64,000 bases of DNA from Pseudoalteromonas rubra (GCF_000238295.3 NZ_AHCD03000044.1:124001-188000), one strand, 5' to 3'. Shown: positions 34,557 to 43,520, counted from the first letter of the stretch. Notes: generated from the letters alone by a model not told the origin. A program made the numbers and translations.

Positions 34557-35729
34557 ATGTGGACTAAGAAAGCCACGCAACTGGCGGTCAGCGAATTACC
34601 GCAGGCACATCAGAATTTTATGGTCAGAAACCCAGGGTTTACCGCCCATCATCAGGCCAGCACCGAGCGAGTGGCTAACGCCCTCAGACGCTATGCAGCG
34701 AGCGGAAAAATCGAAGCAGATAATATCTGCAAGCTGGTCATTAAAATGACCAGCAGCTGTAATTTGCGCTGTGAACAGTGCTTTCAGTGGCGTGAAACAG
34801 GCTTTCACCATGGCCTGGATCCCACGGCCATCCCTTATGAGCAAAGTGGTCATTTGTTTGATTTTGTCGAGCGTCAGCGCTGCGACATCATACTGACCGG
34901 GGGAGAGCCCACTTTACACCCTGATTTTCCTAAGTTTCTTAGCCGCCTGGCTGAAGCCGGGTGCTTTATTTACATCTGTACGAATGGCCTGATGATTAAG
35001 CGCCACTTTGAGGTATTGAGTAAGTATCATGATCAGCTGGCCTTTTTGATTTCCATCGACGGACCGAAAGACATCCATGACTCGATCCGGGGTAAAGGCA
35101 CCTATAACAAAACCATGGCCGGTATTAAGTTGCTGGCTGACGGTAAAAAAGAGGGCAAGCAGTGGCTGATCGGGGTAGAGAACACCATGATGGCCAAAAA
35201 CCTGGACCGGGCGACTGAGTTACTTAATGAGTGCGAACAGGCCGGTGTTGACTGGATGATCTACAACCACCTGTGGGTCGTGGACATGATGGCGCGCAGC
35301 GAATACCACCGCTTTTGTGAAGACTTCGACACTGTGCCTAACTCCTATACCGGATTTGATATGGGGGACTTTCGCCCGGATTATATTGAACACGTCATCG
35401 ACACCATAGACACATTGCGTGCCTATCCGGCACAGATCCCGGTGTTGTTCGGGCCGGATTATGATGCGGATGAAATCCGTCAGTACTATCGCGGCAAAAT
35501 GCCAGCACGGCCACATTATCTCAAAATGGGTGTGAAACTGGATGTTGATATTGGTGGCAAGCTGGTGATGACCAAGCAGTTCCCTGATCTGGTATTTGGT
35601 AATGTACTCGATACCCCAATTGAGGAGCTCATTGCATCTGAGCCATACCAGCGCGCAGCTAAGACGATGCGTGAGCAAAGCCTAAAGGTGCTCAACGCAT
35701 GTCCCGACGCGCATAACTTTTTACTCTAG
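34557..35729 (+). CDS. radical SAM enzyme
   Basis: A 390-residue iron-sulfur enzyme. The 4Fe-4S/SAM motif is SCNLRCEQC (CxxxCxxC) near residue 68-75, and LTGGEPTLHPDF follows as the SAM-binding GGE motif. The rest of the TIM barrel includes ICTNGLM and ISIDGPKDIHDSIRG. The C-terminal part (DVDIGGKLVMTKQFPDLVFGNVLDTP) is spaced like a SPASM/twitch domain, but its usual Cys cluster is missing; only one Cys (NACPD) is near the end. So one cluster is expected. It may make a radical C-C, C-S or epimerisation change on a sugar, lipid or amino acid. TAGGAG precedes the ATG, 17 bases after the glycosyltransferase. Confidence 0.85.
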   Translation: MWTKKATQLAVSELPQAHQNFMVRNPGFTAHHQASTERVANALRRYAASGKIEADNICKLVIKMTSSCNLRCEQCFQWRETGFHHGLDPTAIPYEQSGHLFDFVERQRCDIILTGGEPTLHPDFPKFLSRLAEAGCFIYICTNGLMIKRHFEVLSKYHDQLAFLISIDGPKDIHDSIRGKGTYNKTMAGIKLLADGKKEGKQWLIGVENTMMAKNLDRATELLNECEQAGVDWMIYNHLWVVDMMARSEYHRFCEDFDTVPNSYTGFDMGDFRPDYIEHVIDTIDTLRAYPAQIPVLFGPDYDADEIRQYYRGKMPARPHYLKMGVKLDVDIGGKLVMTKQFPDLVFGNVLDTPIEELIASEPYQRAAKTMREQSLKVLNACPDAHNFLL

Positions 35730-35737
35730 AGGTGCGT

Positions 35738-36421
35738 ATGTTGTCCGTGATCTTGCCTGCTCATAATGAAGCAAAAACGTTAGCAGTGACTTTACCGCTA
35801 TTGGTTGAGCAGTTGCCTCTGGATGCTGAGCTGATCGTGGTCTGTGATTCCTGCTCGGATGCTACCGTACAGGTGGCGAGGGCCTACACTGAACAGGTCT
35901 TTACTATCTCAGCAGGCAGTGCCGCTGCGGCGCGTAATTATGGCGCTGCACAGGCAAGTGGCAGCATGCTGCTATTTCTCGATGCTGATACTGTGTGCAG
36001 TGCACAGCTACCAGCGCAGATTGCTCAGTTTACCAAAGACAAGCACAGAGCTGTGTATGGCACTGCGCCACTGAGGAGCGACAGTGGTCACTGGCTCGGT
36101 CGTTTTGTCGCGACTGATATCAATCGTTTTAATCAGCGTCATCTGAGCATGGGCGGCAATTGTTTTGTTTCGGCCGACTTGTTTAAAACCGTTGGTGGCT
36201 TCAACACACGTTTATTGCGTGGCGAAGACACCGATCTGGGCGTGCGTTGCCAGCGCGAGGGGGGACATTATGTGTGGCTTAGTCAAAGCTACTTTGTTCA
36301 CAACGAGCGTAAGTTCCGCACTCATGGTTATCTGCGGTATTACGGCTCGTTGTTGCTCGGTGGCGTGTTATGGCAGCTTTCACCGCGTTTGTATGCCCGC
36401 AGTCTGGGAGGACAGGCATGA
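35738..36421 (+). CDS. family 2 glycosyltransferase
   Basis: A 227-residue GT-A enzyme, cytoplasmic or membrane-associated. VILPAHNEAKTL is the nucleotide-sugar binding start, and LLFLDADTVC holds the DxD-like metal-binding motif. The acceptor-side ends GGFNTRLLRGEDTDLGVRC, where GEDTDLG gives the acidic catalytic residue (ED motif). A C-terminal amphipathic stretch may touch the membrane. GTG at 35732 and ATG at 35738 are both possible. It overlaps the ABC gene by four bases (ATGA). Confidence 0.87.
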   Translation: MLSVILPAHNEAKTLAVTLPLLVEQLPLDAELIVVCDSCSDATVQVARAYTEQVFTISAGSAAAARNYGAAQASGSMLLFLDADTVCSAQLPAQIAQFTKDKHRAVYGTAPLRSDSGHWLGRFVATDINRFNQRHLSMGGNCFVSADLFKTVGGFNTRLLRGEDTDLGVRCQREGGHYVWLSQSYFVHNERKFRTHGYLRYYGSLLLGGVLWQLSPRLYARSLGGQA

Positions 36422-38040
36422 TAGAAAAATGCAGAGCCTTGTGGCAGGTGCTGTCACTCAAACTGGTTTTATTGAGCAGCTTAAGCGCTTGCACCACCAT
36501 TTTGATCCTACATACCTTCACCATGGCACTGCAACTGGATAGCAGCAATTCGGCCAGCCTGGCTCAGGGCGCTGTGTGGTTTTCAGTGGCATTCATGGGT
36601 TTTGTGGTGGTGCAGCTGACCTTTCAGCGTAGTGTGATCCGACTGACCGAAACCACTATCAAGACTGTGCGGTTGGATATTCTGGATGCGGTGCGTCACG
36701 CCCGGTTACAGATGATTGAGCAATTTGGCCAGGAGCGGATCCTCTCGGCGATTGCTTATGATGCCAACACACTCAGCCAGCTTAATCAGTTCGTCGCGTT
36801 AAGTGTGGGACACCTATTCACCGTGATAGCGGCACTGATTTACATGTTTGTGATTGCCCCTATGGGGGCATTACTTGCACTGGGTCTGATAGCGATTGCA
36901 GTGACGGCCTATTGCTTACGCTTTGCCCGCATTCATCAGGGATATGAACGTGCGCGAGAGGCTGAGGACAGCTTCTTTACACACTTGCACGATCTGCTGA
37001 TGGGGATCCGGGAAGTGAAGCAAAATGCTGTGCGCAATGACTCGCTGTATCAGGAACATCTGACCCGGGATGCGACTGCGGTCCAGCACAATAAAATCAT
37101 GGCGGAATGTCGTTTTGCGCATAATCAGCTGATGTTGATGGCCGCACTTTATCTATTGGCTGCCGTGGCAGTATTTGTTGCGCCGCTGTGGTTTGCCTTA
37201 TCGCCCCAGCAGAGTATCAGTTTTGTGATCATCACTTTGTTTATGGTGAGCCCGTTCCACAGCAGTATGGAGTTGTTCCGGGTGCTTAGTCAGCTCCAGG
37301 TTTCTCAACAAAAGTTATCTGAAATCAAGCAACTGGCCAGTGAAGCCGGGGAGCAGAGTGTTGCGCCATCTAACGTGTCGTTTTCGCATCGGCTGACGCT
37401 CCACAAGTTAATGTTTGAGTACCAGCAAGGGTTCACTGTGGGGCCGATTAATCTGGAGGTTAATCAAGGCGATATCGTGTTTATATCTGGCGGTAATGGC
37501 TCCGGAAAAACGACCTTTATGCGCTTACTCAGTGGCTTGTATGCGCCGCGAAGCGGCCAGATCTGGCTTGATAACACCCAACTGGATGATGTTCAGCTAT
37601 TGGCTTATCGCCAGCTGTTTTCCGGCATCTCCGCCGACAGTGTGGTCTTTGCCAATCGCTATGGTCAGCCGATGCATGAGGCCTTGATCAATCAATGGCT
37701 GGACAAGCTGGCGTTGAGCGACAAAGTGCAGTTTCGTGACGGCTGCTTTACCAATACCCGCTTGTCGACAGGCCAGATGAAGCGCCTGGCTTTGGTGCAG
37801 GCCTTGATGGAAGAACGTCCTATTCTGGTGCTGGACGAATTTGCCGCCAACATCGACCCGGAAAGTCGTCAGGTGTTTTACCGTCAGTGGTTACCGACAT
37901 TGAAGGCCATGGGCAAAACCCTGTTCGTGATCACCCATGATGAGGCGTACTTTGATTGTTGTGACTGCCATTACCTGATGCGTGATGGTCAGCTTCATCC
38001 CTATCCGGCACAGTCGTTGTCGCTGGTTAAATCCCACTAA
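36418..38040 (+). CDS. SyrD/PvdE-type ABC exporter (fused permease and ATPase)
   Basis: A 540-residue half-transporter. Six membrane helices lie in about residues 12-290. The intracellular loop DLLMGIREVKQNAVRND is typical of the cyclic-peptide exporter (SyrD/PvdE) branch. The ATPase domain has Walker A SGGNGSGKTTFMRL, Q-loop region, signature LSTGQMKRL, Walker B ILVLDEF and H-loop ITHDE. There is no N-terminal C39 peptidase domain, so it is unlikely to cut double-glycine leaders. It should work as a homodimer, moving the product of this cluster across the inner membrane. Start ATG 36418 overlaps the stop of the previous gene by four bases. Confidence 0.9.
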   Translation: MIEKCRALWQVLSLKLVLLSSLSACTTILILHTFTMALQLDSSNSASLAQGAVWFSVAFMGFVVVQLTFQRSVIRLTETTIKTVRLDILDAVRHARLQMIEQFGQERILSAIAYDANTLSQLNQFVALSVGHLFTVIAALIYMFVIAPMGALLALGLIAIAVTAYCLRFARIHQGYERAREAEDSFFTHLHDLLMGIREVKQNAVRNDSLYQEHLTRDATAVQHNKIMAECRFAHNQLMLMAALYLLAAVAVFVAPLWFALSPQQSISFVIITLFMVSPFHSSMELFRVLSQLQVSQQKLSEIKQLASEAGEQSVAPSNVSFSHRLTLHKLMFEYQQGFTVGPINLEVNQGDIVFISGGNGSGKTTFMRLLSGLYAPRSGQIWLDNTQLDDVQLLAYRQLFSGISADSVVFANRYGQPMHEALINQWLDKLALSDKVQFRDGCFTNTRLSTGQMKRLALVQALMEERPILVLDEFAANIDPESRQVFYRQWLPTLKAMGKTLFVITHDEAYFDCCDCHYLMRDGQLHPYPAQSLSLVKSH

Positions 38041-38050
38041 GGAGCTTGCT

Positions 38051-39154
38051 ATGAAAGATTATCAGTTAACCTGGTTGGCACCAAGGGTGACAACGCAAAC
38101 GACGGCAATATTGGTGCCGTTTTACAATGAAGCGGGTGATAAAACACACTTTGCCGAGCGACTGGCTTACTTTGATGGGCTGGCAGCCCGTCATCCCGAA
38201 CTTGATATTATCCTGATTGATGATGGCTCTACCGATCAACCCTTCTTGGCCAACACAGAGCAGCTAACACATCTTAGCCTCAGCCGGGTGACGCCAAATG
38301 GCCAAAAGATTGGGGCGCTTTACACTGTGATCCAAGCTTTGTCTCATCAGTACATCATTTTTACCGACTTTGATACTGAGCTTCAGGGACTGGATAACCT
38401 GCCTGATATATACAATAAGTTAGCGGCGGACGCCACTGCAATGGGTTGCTATTTCAGTATGCGCCCCACAGCCGGGAGCACGCCTGCGGTGCAGTTTCAG
38501 ATGCTGGAATATGCGCTGGAGCGAGCGAGTTATCAATTCAGTAAGAATGAGGGCAGTGTGCCAATTATGCCGGGTGCGGGCTGCTTGTATAAGCGGCCAG
38601 TCATAGAAGATCTGTTGTCCCGGCACAGCGGGCTGCGCAGCGGTGAAGACAGAGAAACGTGTTTGCTGGGTCTGGAGCTGGGCTATACGGTGTTTTACGC
38701 ACCTCAGATCGAGGCGCTGACACAGCCGCCGCAAACCTTCGGTGCTTTATTGCATCAGCGTCGGCGCTGGTCGCAAGGGTTTGTGGAGGTCGCGCTGCAT
38801 AAAGCGGCGTTTTATCGCAACCAGATGGCAGAGAAAACCGTATTGGGACTGCGCCATCGGATCGATATGATTTCAGTGAGCATTTTTTTATTAATGCCGC
38901 TGATCTTACTGCTGGCATTTCTCATCAGCAGTACTGCCGGCGTGGCCCTGGTTTTGACGTGGACGGCACTGGGCTTTGTTGAAACCTTCTGGTTGTACAG
39001 CAAAGCCAGCGACGAGTTTCGCACCATTCCCTACCATAAGCTGAAGTTGTGTCTTATTCCATTTGCACGCGTACTGCTGGAAGTGCCAACCTGGTGGCGG
39101 GTGATAGGACGAGTTTGTCTGAACAAACTACAAGGTAAAGGAGCGTGCGCATGA
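38051..39154 (+). CDS. membrane family 2 glycosyltransferase with QRRRW motif
   Basis: A 367-residue GT-A enzyme with two or more C-terminal membrane helices (about 265-325). VPFYNEAGDK and LIDDGSTDQP begin the nucleotide-sugar domain, TDFDTEL is the metal-binding region, GEDRETCL carries the likely catalytic acid, and HQRRRWSQG is the Q/RxxRW product-binding motif of processive synthases such as NodC, hyaluronan and cellulose synthase. It could elongate a short glycan or act once. GGAG lies just before ATG 38051. It overlaps the next gene by four bases. Confidence 0.85.
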   Translation: MKDYQLTWLAPRVTTQTTAILVPFYNEAGDKTHFAERLAYFDGLAARHPELDIILIDDGSTDQPFLANTEQLTHLSLSRVTPNGQKIGALYTVIQALSHQYIIFTDFDTELQGLDNLPDIYNKLAADATAMGCYFSMRPTAGSTPAVQFQMLEYALERASYQFSKNEGSVPIMPGAGCLYKRPVIEDLLSRHSGLRSGEDRETCLLGLELGYTVFYAPQIEALTQPPQTFGALLHQRRRWSQGFVEVALHKAAFYRNQMAEKTVLGLRHRIDMISVSIFLLMPLILLLAFLISSTAGVALVLTWTALGFVETFWLYSKASDEFRTIPYHKLKLCLIPFARVLLEVPTWWRVIGRVCLNKLQGKGACA

Positions 39155-39870
39155 GCAATCACTTTGTAGCCCAAACTGGTAACCCTTTCATTGCTGGGCA
39201 GTATAGCCGTGTACACAGTCTTGGCATGGATTGCCGTCCCCGTCATTTGACCCGTCAGCTGGAGCTGGGCTGTCGGCGTGGACCATTTGACTGGATCGGT
39301 GGTCGTTCTGTGGCCGATCTCGACAAGGCACTGCAAACGCGGTGCAAAGAGGTACTCTTACTGGAGAACCTGGAGCCTTATGAACCTGATTGCAAAGAAT
39401 ATCGAAAATATGCCGATCGCTCAGCGGGATATCTTTCTGCCCATGACTTTGCGGTTGAAAATCATGATCTGGTGCGTGAGTATCCCGCATTTCGTGAGAA
39501 GTTTGATGGTATTTGCAATCGCTTCTTTTCTGAACTGGCCGAACTTGACAGTGTGCTGTTTTTTTTAAGTGTGGCGCTGGAAGAAAATGCCGACTGGCAG
39601 TTTGAAACGCCGGACGAGATCCTGGCTAACACGCTGCAATTAAAAGCGACGCTTGAGCAAGTGTGCCCAAATGCTCAGGTCGCTCTGCTGGTGGCCACCT
39701 TTCATGACGAGCTGGTTGAACACAGCCGGCCCGGGCTGGCGTTTACCCGTAAATATACCTTTGATAATGATGAGCCCTGGATGGAAGGTCAGGAGCTGAT
39801 ACATTGGAGCAATATGCTGCTCGGTGTCAATGGCTTTACCGGGCTTGCACCCCACAGGGAGTCGGCATGA
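39151..39870 (+). CDS. DUF1796 papain-like cysteine peptidase family protein
   Basis: A 239-residue cytoplasmic protein. VHSLGMDCRPRHLTRQLEL and GPFDWIGG near the N-terminus match the DUF1796 pattern (SLG.xC ... GPFDW), where the Cys is the proposed papain-type nucleophile. A His lies further on (ATFHDELVEHS), where the catalytic His could be; the Asn/Asp is not assigned. Members often sit in surface-polysaccharide and secondary-metabolite loci, and their reaction is not established. An amide-forming or -cleaving role, or transfer of an acyl group, is possible. It overlaps both neighbours by ATGA; ATG 39151 is chosen over GTG 39145. Confidence 0.75.
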   Translation: MSNHFVAQTGNPFIAGQYSRVHSLGMDCRPRHLTRQLELGCRRGPFDWIGGRSVADLDKALQTRCKEVLLLENLEPYEPDCKEYRKYADRSAGYLSAHDFAVENHDLVREYPAFREKFDGICNRFFSELAELDSVLFFLSVALEENADWQFETPDEILANTLQLKATLEQVCPNAQVALLVATFHDELVEHSRPGLAFTRKYTFDNDEPWMEGQELIHWSNMLLGVNGFTGLAPHRESA

Positions 39871-42800
39871 GCGTAGTCAACCTGGCCGATATGGTCGCCA
39901 ATATCCTGAATCAGCCGAGTCAGGCTGTGGCACTTCAGGGCGATAACTGGACCTGCAATTATGGCGAACTGCGCGGGCAAGTGATGAGATGTGTTAAGCA
40001 GCTGCGCAGCTTGGGAATTCAGTCAAATGATTGTGTTGCTGTGTATGGCGATGATCCGCGCTTAAGCGCCGTGGGGATAATCAGCGTACTGTTGCTTGGC
40101 GGTACTTTTGTCTGTCTGGACGTGCATTTTCCTGTTACACGCAAGCAGCATATGTTGGCACGCAGCCACGCGCGCGTTGTACTTTATAGTCAGGATGACC
40201 CAGGTTTAGGTGGTCCAAGTTGTCGAGTCGAGCTGGATTGCGTTTTGGCCGATGATGCATCGGCGACTTGTAATGTATCGACAGACAATCAGGATGAGAC
40301 TACGCGCGTTGCCTACCATGTGTATACCTCTGGCAGCACAGGCCAGCCAAAGGGCATCGCGATTTCGCGGCACAGCCTGGCTCAGCAGATCCAGGCCGCT
40401 CAGCAACAATACCAGCTGACACCGGGCAATCGTGCCTTATGTATTTTATCCAGCTCAACAGACGCCTTTTTGCAGCAATTATTGATGTTTCTGTCAGCCG
40501 GAGCTTGTGTGTGTTTCACACAAGGTTCAGTACTAGATCCGGCCGAGTTTGCAAAGGTCTGCATCTCGCAGGCAATCACCCATATTGATGTGCCCCCCAG
40601 TTTGATGGCGAACTTTTTGGCAGACCCCAAAGCACGTCACTGGCTGTCGAGCATGCACCTGAGTACGGTGATCCTTGGCGGTGAAGAGTTCAGTCACAAC
40701 ATAGTACGTCAATGGGATAGGCTTAATTTGTTTGAACACATTGCATTATATAATGAGTATGGTCCATCCGAAGCCACAGTGACCTCCTGCTTACATCAGG
40801 TAACCCGGGCAGATTTAAAGCGCAGTCGGGTGCCCATTGGCAGGCCTTCGGCGGGCAGTATTTTGCTGATTGTGGACGAGCAGGGCAGACCGGCCAGACA
40901 AGGTGAGTTACTGATCGGTGGTGCAGGGGTTGCTCTGGAATATCTGGCAGAGCCGCAAAAAACAGCCCAGCAGTTTATTTCAATGGCGCGCCTTGGCAGG
41001 ACGCAGCGCTTCTATCGCAGTGGCGATCTGGTGTGCCGGGATGAGCAGGGGCTGATCACCTATCTTGGGCGGCTGGACAATCAGGTTAACTTGCTTGGCC
41101 ATCGGATTGAGTTGGAAGGCATTGAAGCCGTGCTGGATCAGTACCCGGGCATCCACAGTTCGGCGGTATTATGTGTTGACACTCAGCTGATCGCTTTTAT
41201 AGCGGGCGACCTCAATGATGCGGATACGACCGCGCTGCGTAAAATGCTGAGCGAGGCGTTACCTGCCTATATGTTGCCAGCGCAGTTTTTTTATTACACG
41301 CAGCTGCCAACCACTGCGATTGGTAAAATTGATAAGCCAGCTTTAAAGCGTGTTGCCGAACTTAGATTACAGCAACGCGAACAGGTGGCAACGTTGCCAG
41401 AGCTGGTGGCGCGAAGTCTGAATGTATCTTTGGCCGAACTCGATAGGGACAAAGGTTACAAAGCACAGGGAGGTGACTCGCTGAAAGCGCTGACGTTACA
41501 AACCCGTGCCAGACAACATGGCTGGTCAGTATCGTTAAGTCAGTTGCTCAGCGATGTACCTTTGGCCCGGTTAACGTCTTCATCAGCTCGCACCTCATTA
41601 CGTTTTGAGCCAGCGTTGCTTAACTTTGCTCTGCCTAATAAGCTGGCCATGATCCATATTGATGGGATTGAGCGCTGGCAGGTATGTACTATGTTGTTTA
41701 CTCAACAACAGCTGAGCTGCGAAAAAGTCCATCAGGTTGTGCGTATATTACTGCTGAAATACCCGGCTTTAAGGTTGCGCTTTGACCCCGTAAACATGAC
41801 GCAGCATGTGAGTAAAGGGGCTTTACACCTCAGTGCTGAGCTCACGGTATCGAGCTTTGATGATTTTAAACAGCAAGCCCGAGCGGCATTTAAAGCTTGT
41901 TTGGCAGAGTCTTCGTTGACTGAACAGTTGGTTTCCATCGCCAGCTATCGCAGTCGCTATGGGCATATAGTCGCGGTAGGGATCAGCCATTTGTTGGTGG
42001 ATGATATCAGCTTGCAAGTACTCAGTAGCGACCTCGAAAGCCTGCTGAACGCCCCCAAACACTTCGACAGACAGCGAGACTGGGCGCTATTGCATTGGCA
42101 GCGGCAATGTCACAATGCAGTCATGGCGGGCCATTTTAATGCCGATCTCAGCTACTGGCGGGAAGCGCTCAGCACGCGTGGTGCATTTTGTCAGGAAGCG
42201 GAGCGTAAACTCACAAAGCTTCACAACAATAAGCCTATTTATAGCCAGGTACAGTTGGCCAATCCACAGCAGCTAGCTCTGCTATTGCCGCGTTTAGCCC
42301 GTCAGGGCACATCACTACAAGTGGTGTTATTTGCTGCCCTGGCACACAGTTACCATCAATGTAGCGGTGACAATGCCGTTGCGGTGGCACTGGAAAACAA
42401 TGGCAGACAGCCTTTCACAGGCGATGACAGCGGGATCTCGGTGGAAGTGGGGCAGGCTGTGGGCTGGTTTGCTCACAGTGCGCCGTTGCTGCTGCATGCG
42501 GGTGAGGAACCTGGTTCACAATTGGCACAGACGCAAGCGGATTTAGCCAGATACCCGGTGGGTGGGCACAGTTATGGCTGGCTAAGTATGTTTAGCATAG
42601 ATGAGGCATTTAAAACGCTGGTGCAAACCCAGGCACCCAGAGTGTCGGTCGCTTTTGCAGATCAGAGTGAATTGCCGGAGCAGCAGTTGTTTGCTCAGCC
42701 AAGGTTTGGTCTGAGTGGGCAGGACTGGCTGACAGATGAGCAGGTATTTGCGTTCGCGCAGCGCTATCATTGGTTACAGGTTCGTTTTGTTCGCACGCAA

Positions 42801-42914
42801 GAAGTGGGTTTGATGGCTGAGTTGAATAGTGATGCCAGCATTGTGAGCCAATGCTGGCTAGATGCGCTCACGTCGCATATCAAAAGGGCTTATAAACAAA
42901 GTTGCTGTCTATAG
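39867..42914 (+). CDS. single-module nonribosomal peptide synthetase, A-T-C
   Basis: A 1015-residue enzyme. The adenylation domain (about 1-505) has TSGSTGQPKG near 153, NEYGPSEATVT near 300, RFYRSGDLVCRDEQG and GRLDNQVNLLGHRIELEG near 390-420, and AIGKIDKPAL with its catalytic Lys. The carrier site is GGDSLKA near 535, where Ser takes the phosphopantetheine. The C-terminal condensation-like domain (about 575-1000) has SHLLVDD near 707; it keeps the catalytic His (HxxxD) but has Ser in place of the first His of HHxxxD. There is no thioesterase. By rough alignment to GrsA the pocket reads D-A-Q-S-I-G-E-V-K; no substrate is claimed. It starts inside the previous gene (ATGA). Confidence 0.9.
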   Translation: MSVVNLADMVANILNQPSQAVALQGDNWTCNYGELRGQVMRCVKQLRSLGIQSNDCVAVYGDDPRLSAVGIISVLLLGGTFVCLDVHFPVTRKQHMLARSHARVVLYSQDDPGLGGPSCRVELDCVLADDASATCNVSTDNQDETTRVAYHVYTSGSTGQPKGIAISRHSLAQQIQAAQQQYQLTPGNRALCILSSSTDAFLQQLLMFLSAGACVCFTQGSVLDPAEFAKVCISQAITHIDVPPSLMANFLADPKARHWLSSMHLSTVILGGEEFSHNIVRQWDRLNLFEHIALYNEYGPSEATVTSCLHQVTRADLKRSRVPIGRPSAGSILLIVDEQGRPARQGELLIGGAGVALEYLAEPQKTAQQFISMARLGRTQRFYRSGDLVCRDEQGLITYLGRLDNQVNLLGHRIELEGIEAVLDQYPGIHSSAVLCVDTQLIAFIAGDLNDADTTALRKMLSEALPAYMLPAQFFYYTQLPTTAIGKIDKPALKRVAELRLQQREQVATLPELVARSLNVSLAELDRDKGYKAQGGDSLKALTLQTRARQHGWSVSLSQLLSDVPLARLTSSSARTSLRFEPALLNFALPNKLAMIHIDGIERWQVCTMLFTQQQLSCEKVHQVVRILLLKYPALRLRFDPVNMTQHVSKGALHLSAELTVSSFDDFKQQARAAFKACLAESSLTEQLVSIASYRSRYGHIVAVGISHLLVDDISLQVLSSDLESLLNAPKHFDRQRDWALLHWQRQCHNAVMAGHFNADLSYWREALSTRGAFCQEAERKLTKLHNNKPIYSQVQLANPQQLALLLPRLARQGTSLQVVLFAALAHSYHQCSGDNAVAVALENNGRQPFTGDDSGISVEVGQAVGWFAHSAPLLLHAGEEPGSQLAQTQADLARYPVGGHSYGWLSMFSIDEAFKTLVQTQAPRVSVAFADQSELPEQQLFAQPRFGLSGQDWLTDEQVFAFAQRYHWLQVRFVRTQEVGLMAELNSDASIVSQCWLDALTSHIKRAYKQSCCL

Positions 42915-42917
42915 CGC

Positions 42918-43520
42918 TTATTTATCGGAACTTGCCTGACGCGTTTCTAGCAACTGCTTTTTAAGCAGCTCCTTAGTAATCTCTTTCGCCAGGACGCGCA
43001 TATAGGCTTTATTTCCGGCAAAAATAGTTTCCTGCGCTTTGAGTACACCCGTTGCTGTCATGGCAACGGCCTGATCGCCTTTATCAATCATGGTAATTTG
43101 AAACTTGTTCTCGATATTCGTGGTCGTGTTTGAGCTGAAACTATTAAAACCAAACTGATTGGCACTCATTCTGGTACTGGTTATGGCCATTTTTTCTTTG
43201 GATAGCAATTCTATCTGCAATCTGGCCTGTGCACCTGAGCCTTCGAACTGTGTACGCCACTCTTGCTGTGTGTATTGGCGTGTTGGCGGGAAATGGTCTG
43301 TTGCTTTTAGACAAGTGACTTCGCTGAGCTTTTTAGCAAACTGGTCACATACAGCCGTTTCCAATGTTGATTTCATGGCGAAGTCTTGCATGTTTGCATC
43401 CACCAAAATATTGGCGTATTTTACAGAACGAAACTTAGGGTCAACATAACTGGTGATGTTGACGGATGTGCACCCACTGAGTGCGATTGCCACAACTGCG
43501 CTGGCAATGAGCTTTTTCAT
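42918..43520 (-). CDS. lipoprotein of unknown function
   Basis: A 200-residue protein with lipoprotein signal (ALSGC, Cys17) and RBS AAAGGA before the ATG. The mature chain starts TSVNITSYVDPKF, followed by mixed alpha/beta sequence that ends in a charged helix (LAKEITKELLKKQLLETRQ). It looks like the outer-membrane lipoproteins of the DUF799/DUF4136-like kind, but I cannot place it. It converges with the NRPS gene with three bases between the stops, so no terminator separates them. It is not part of that operon. Confidence 0.65.
   Translation of the reverse strand: MKKLIASAVVAIALSGCTSVNITSYVDPKFRSVKYANILVDANMQDFAMKSTLETAVCDQFAKKLSEVTCLKATDHFPPTRQYTQQEWRTQFEGSGAQARLQIELLSKEKMAITSTRMSANQFGFNSFSSNTTTNIENKFQITMIDKGDQAVAMTATGVLKAQETIFAGNKAYMRVLAKEITKELLKKQLLETRQASSDK

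Noticed and set aside
36418..38040. ABC exporter as the processor of the leader peptide at 31.6 kb
   Set aside because: It has no C39 peptidase domain and its loop motifs match the cyclic-peptide exporter branch; only proximity supports the link.
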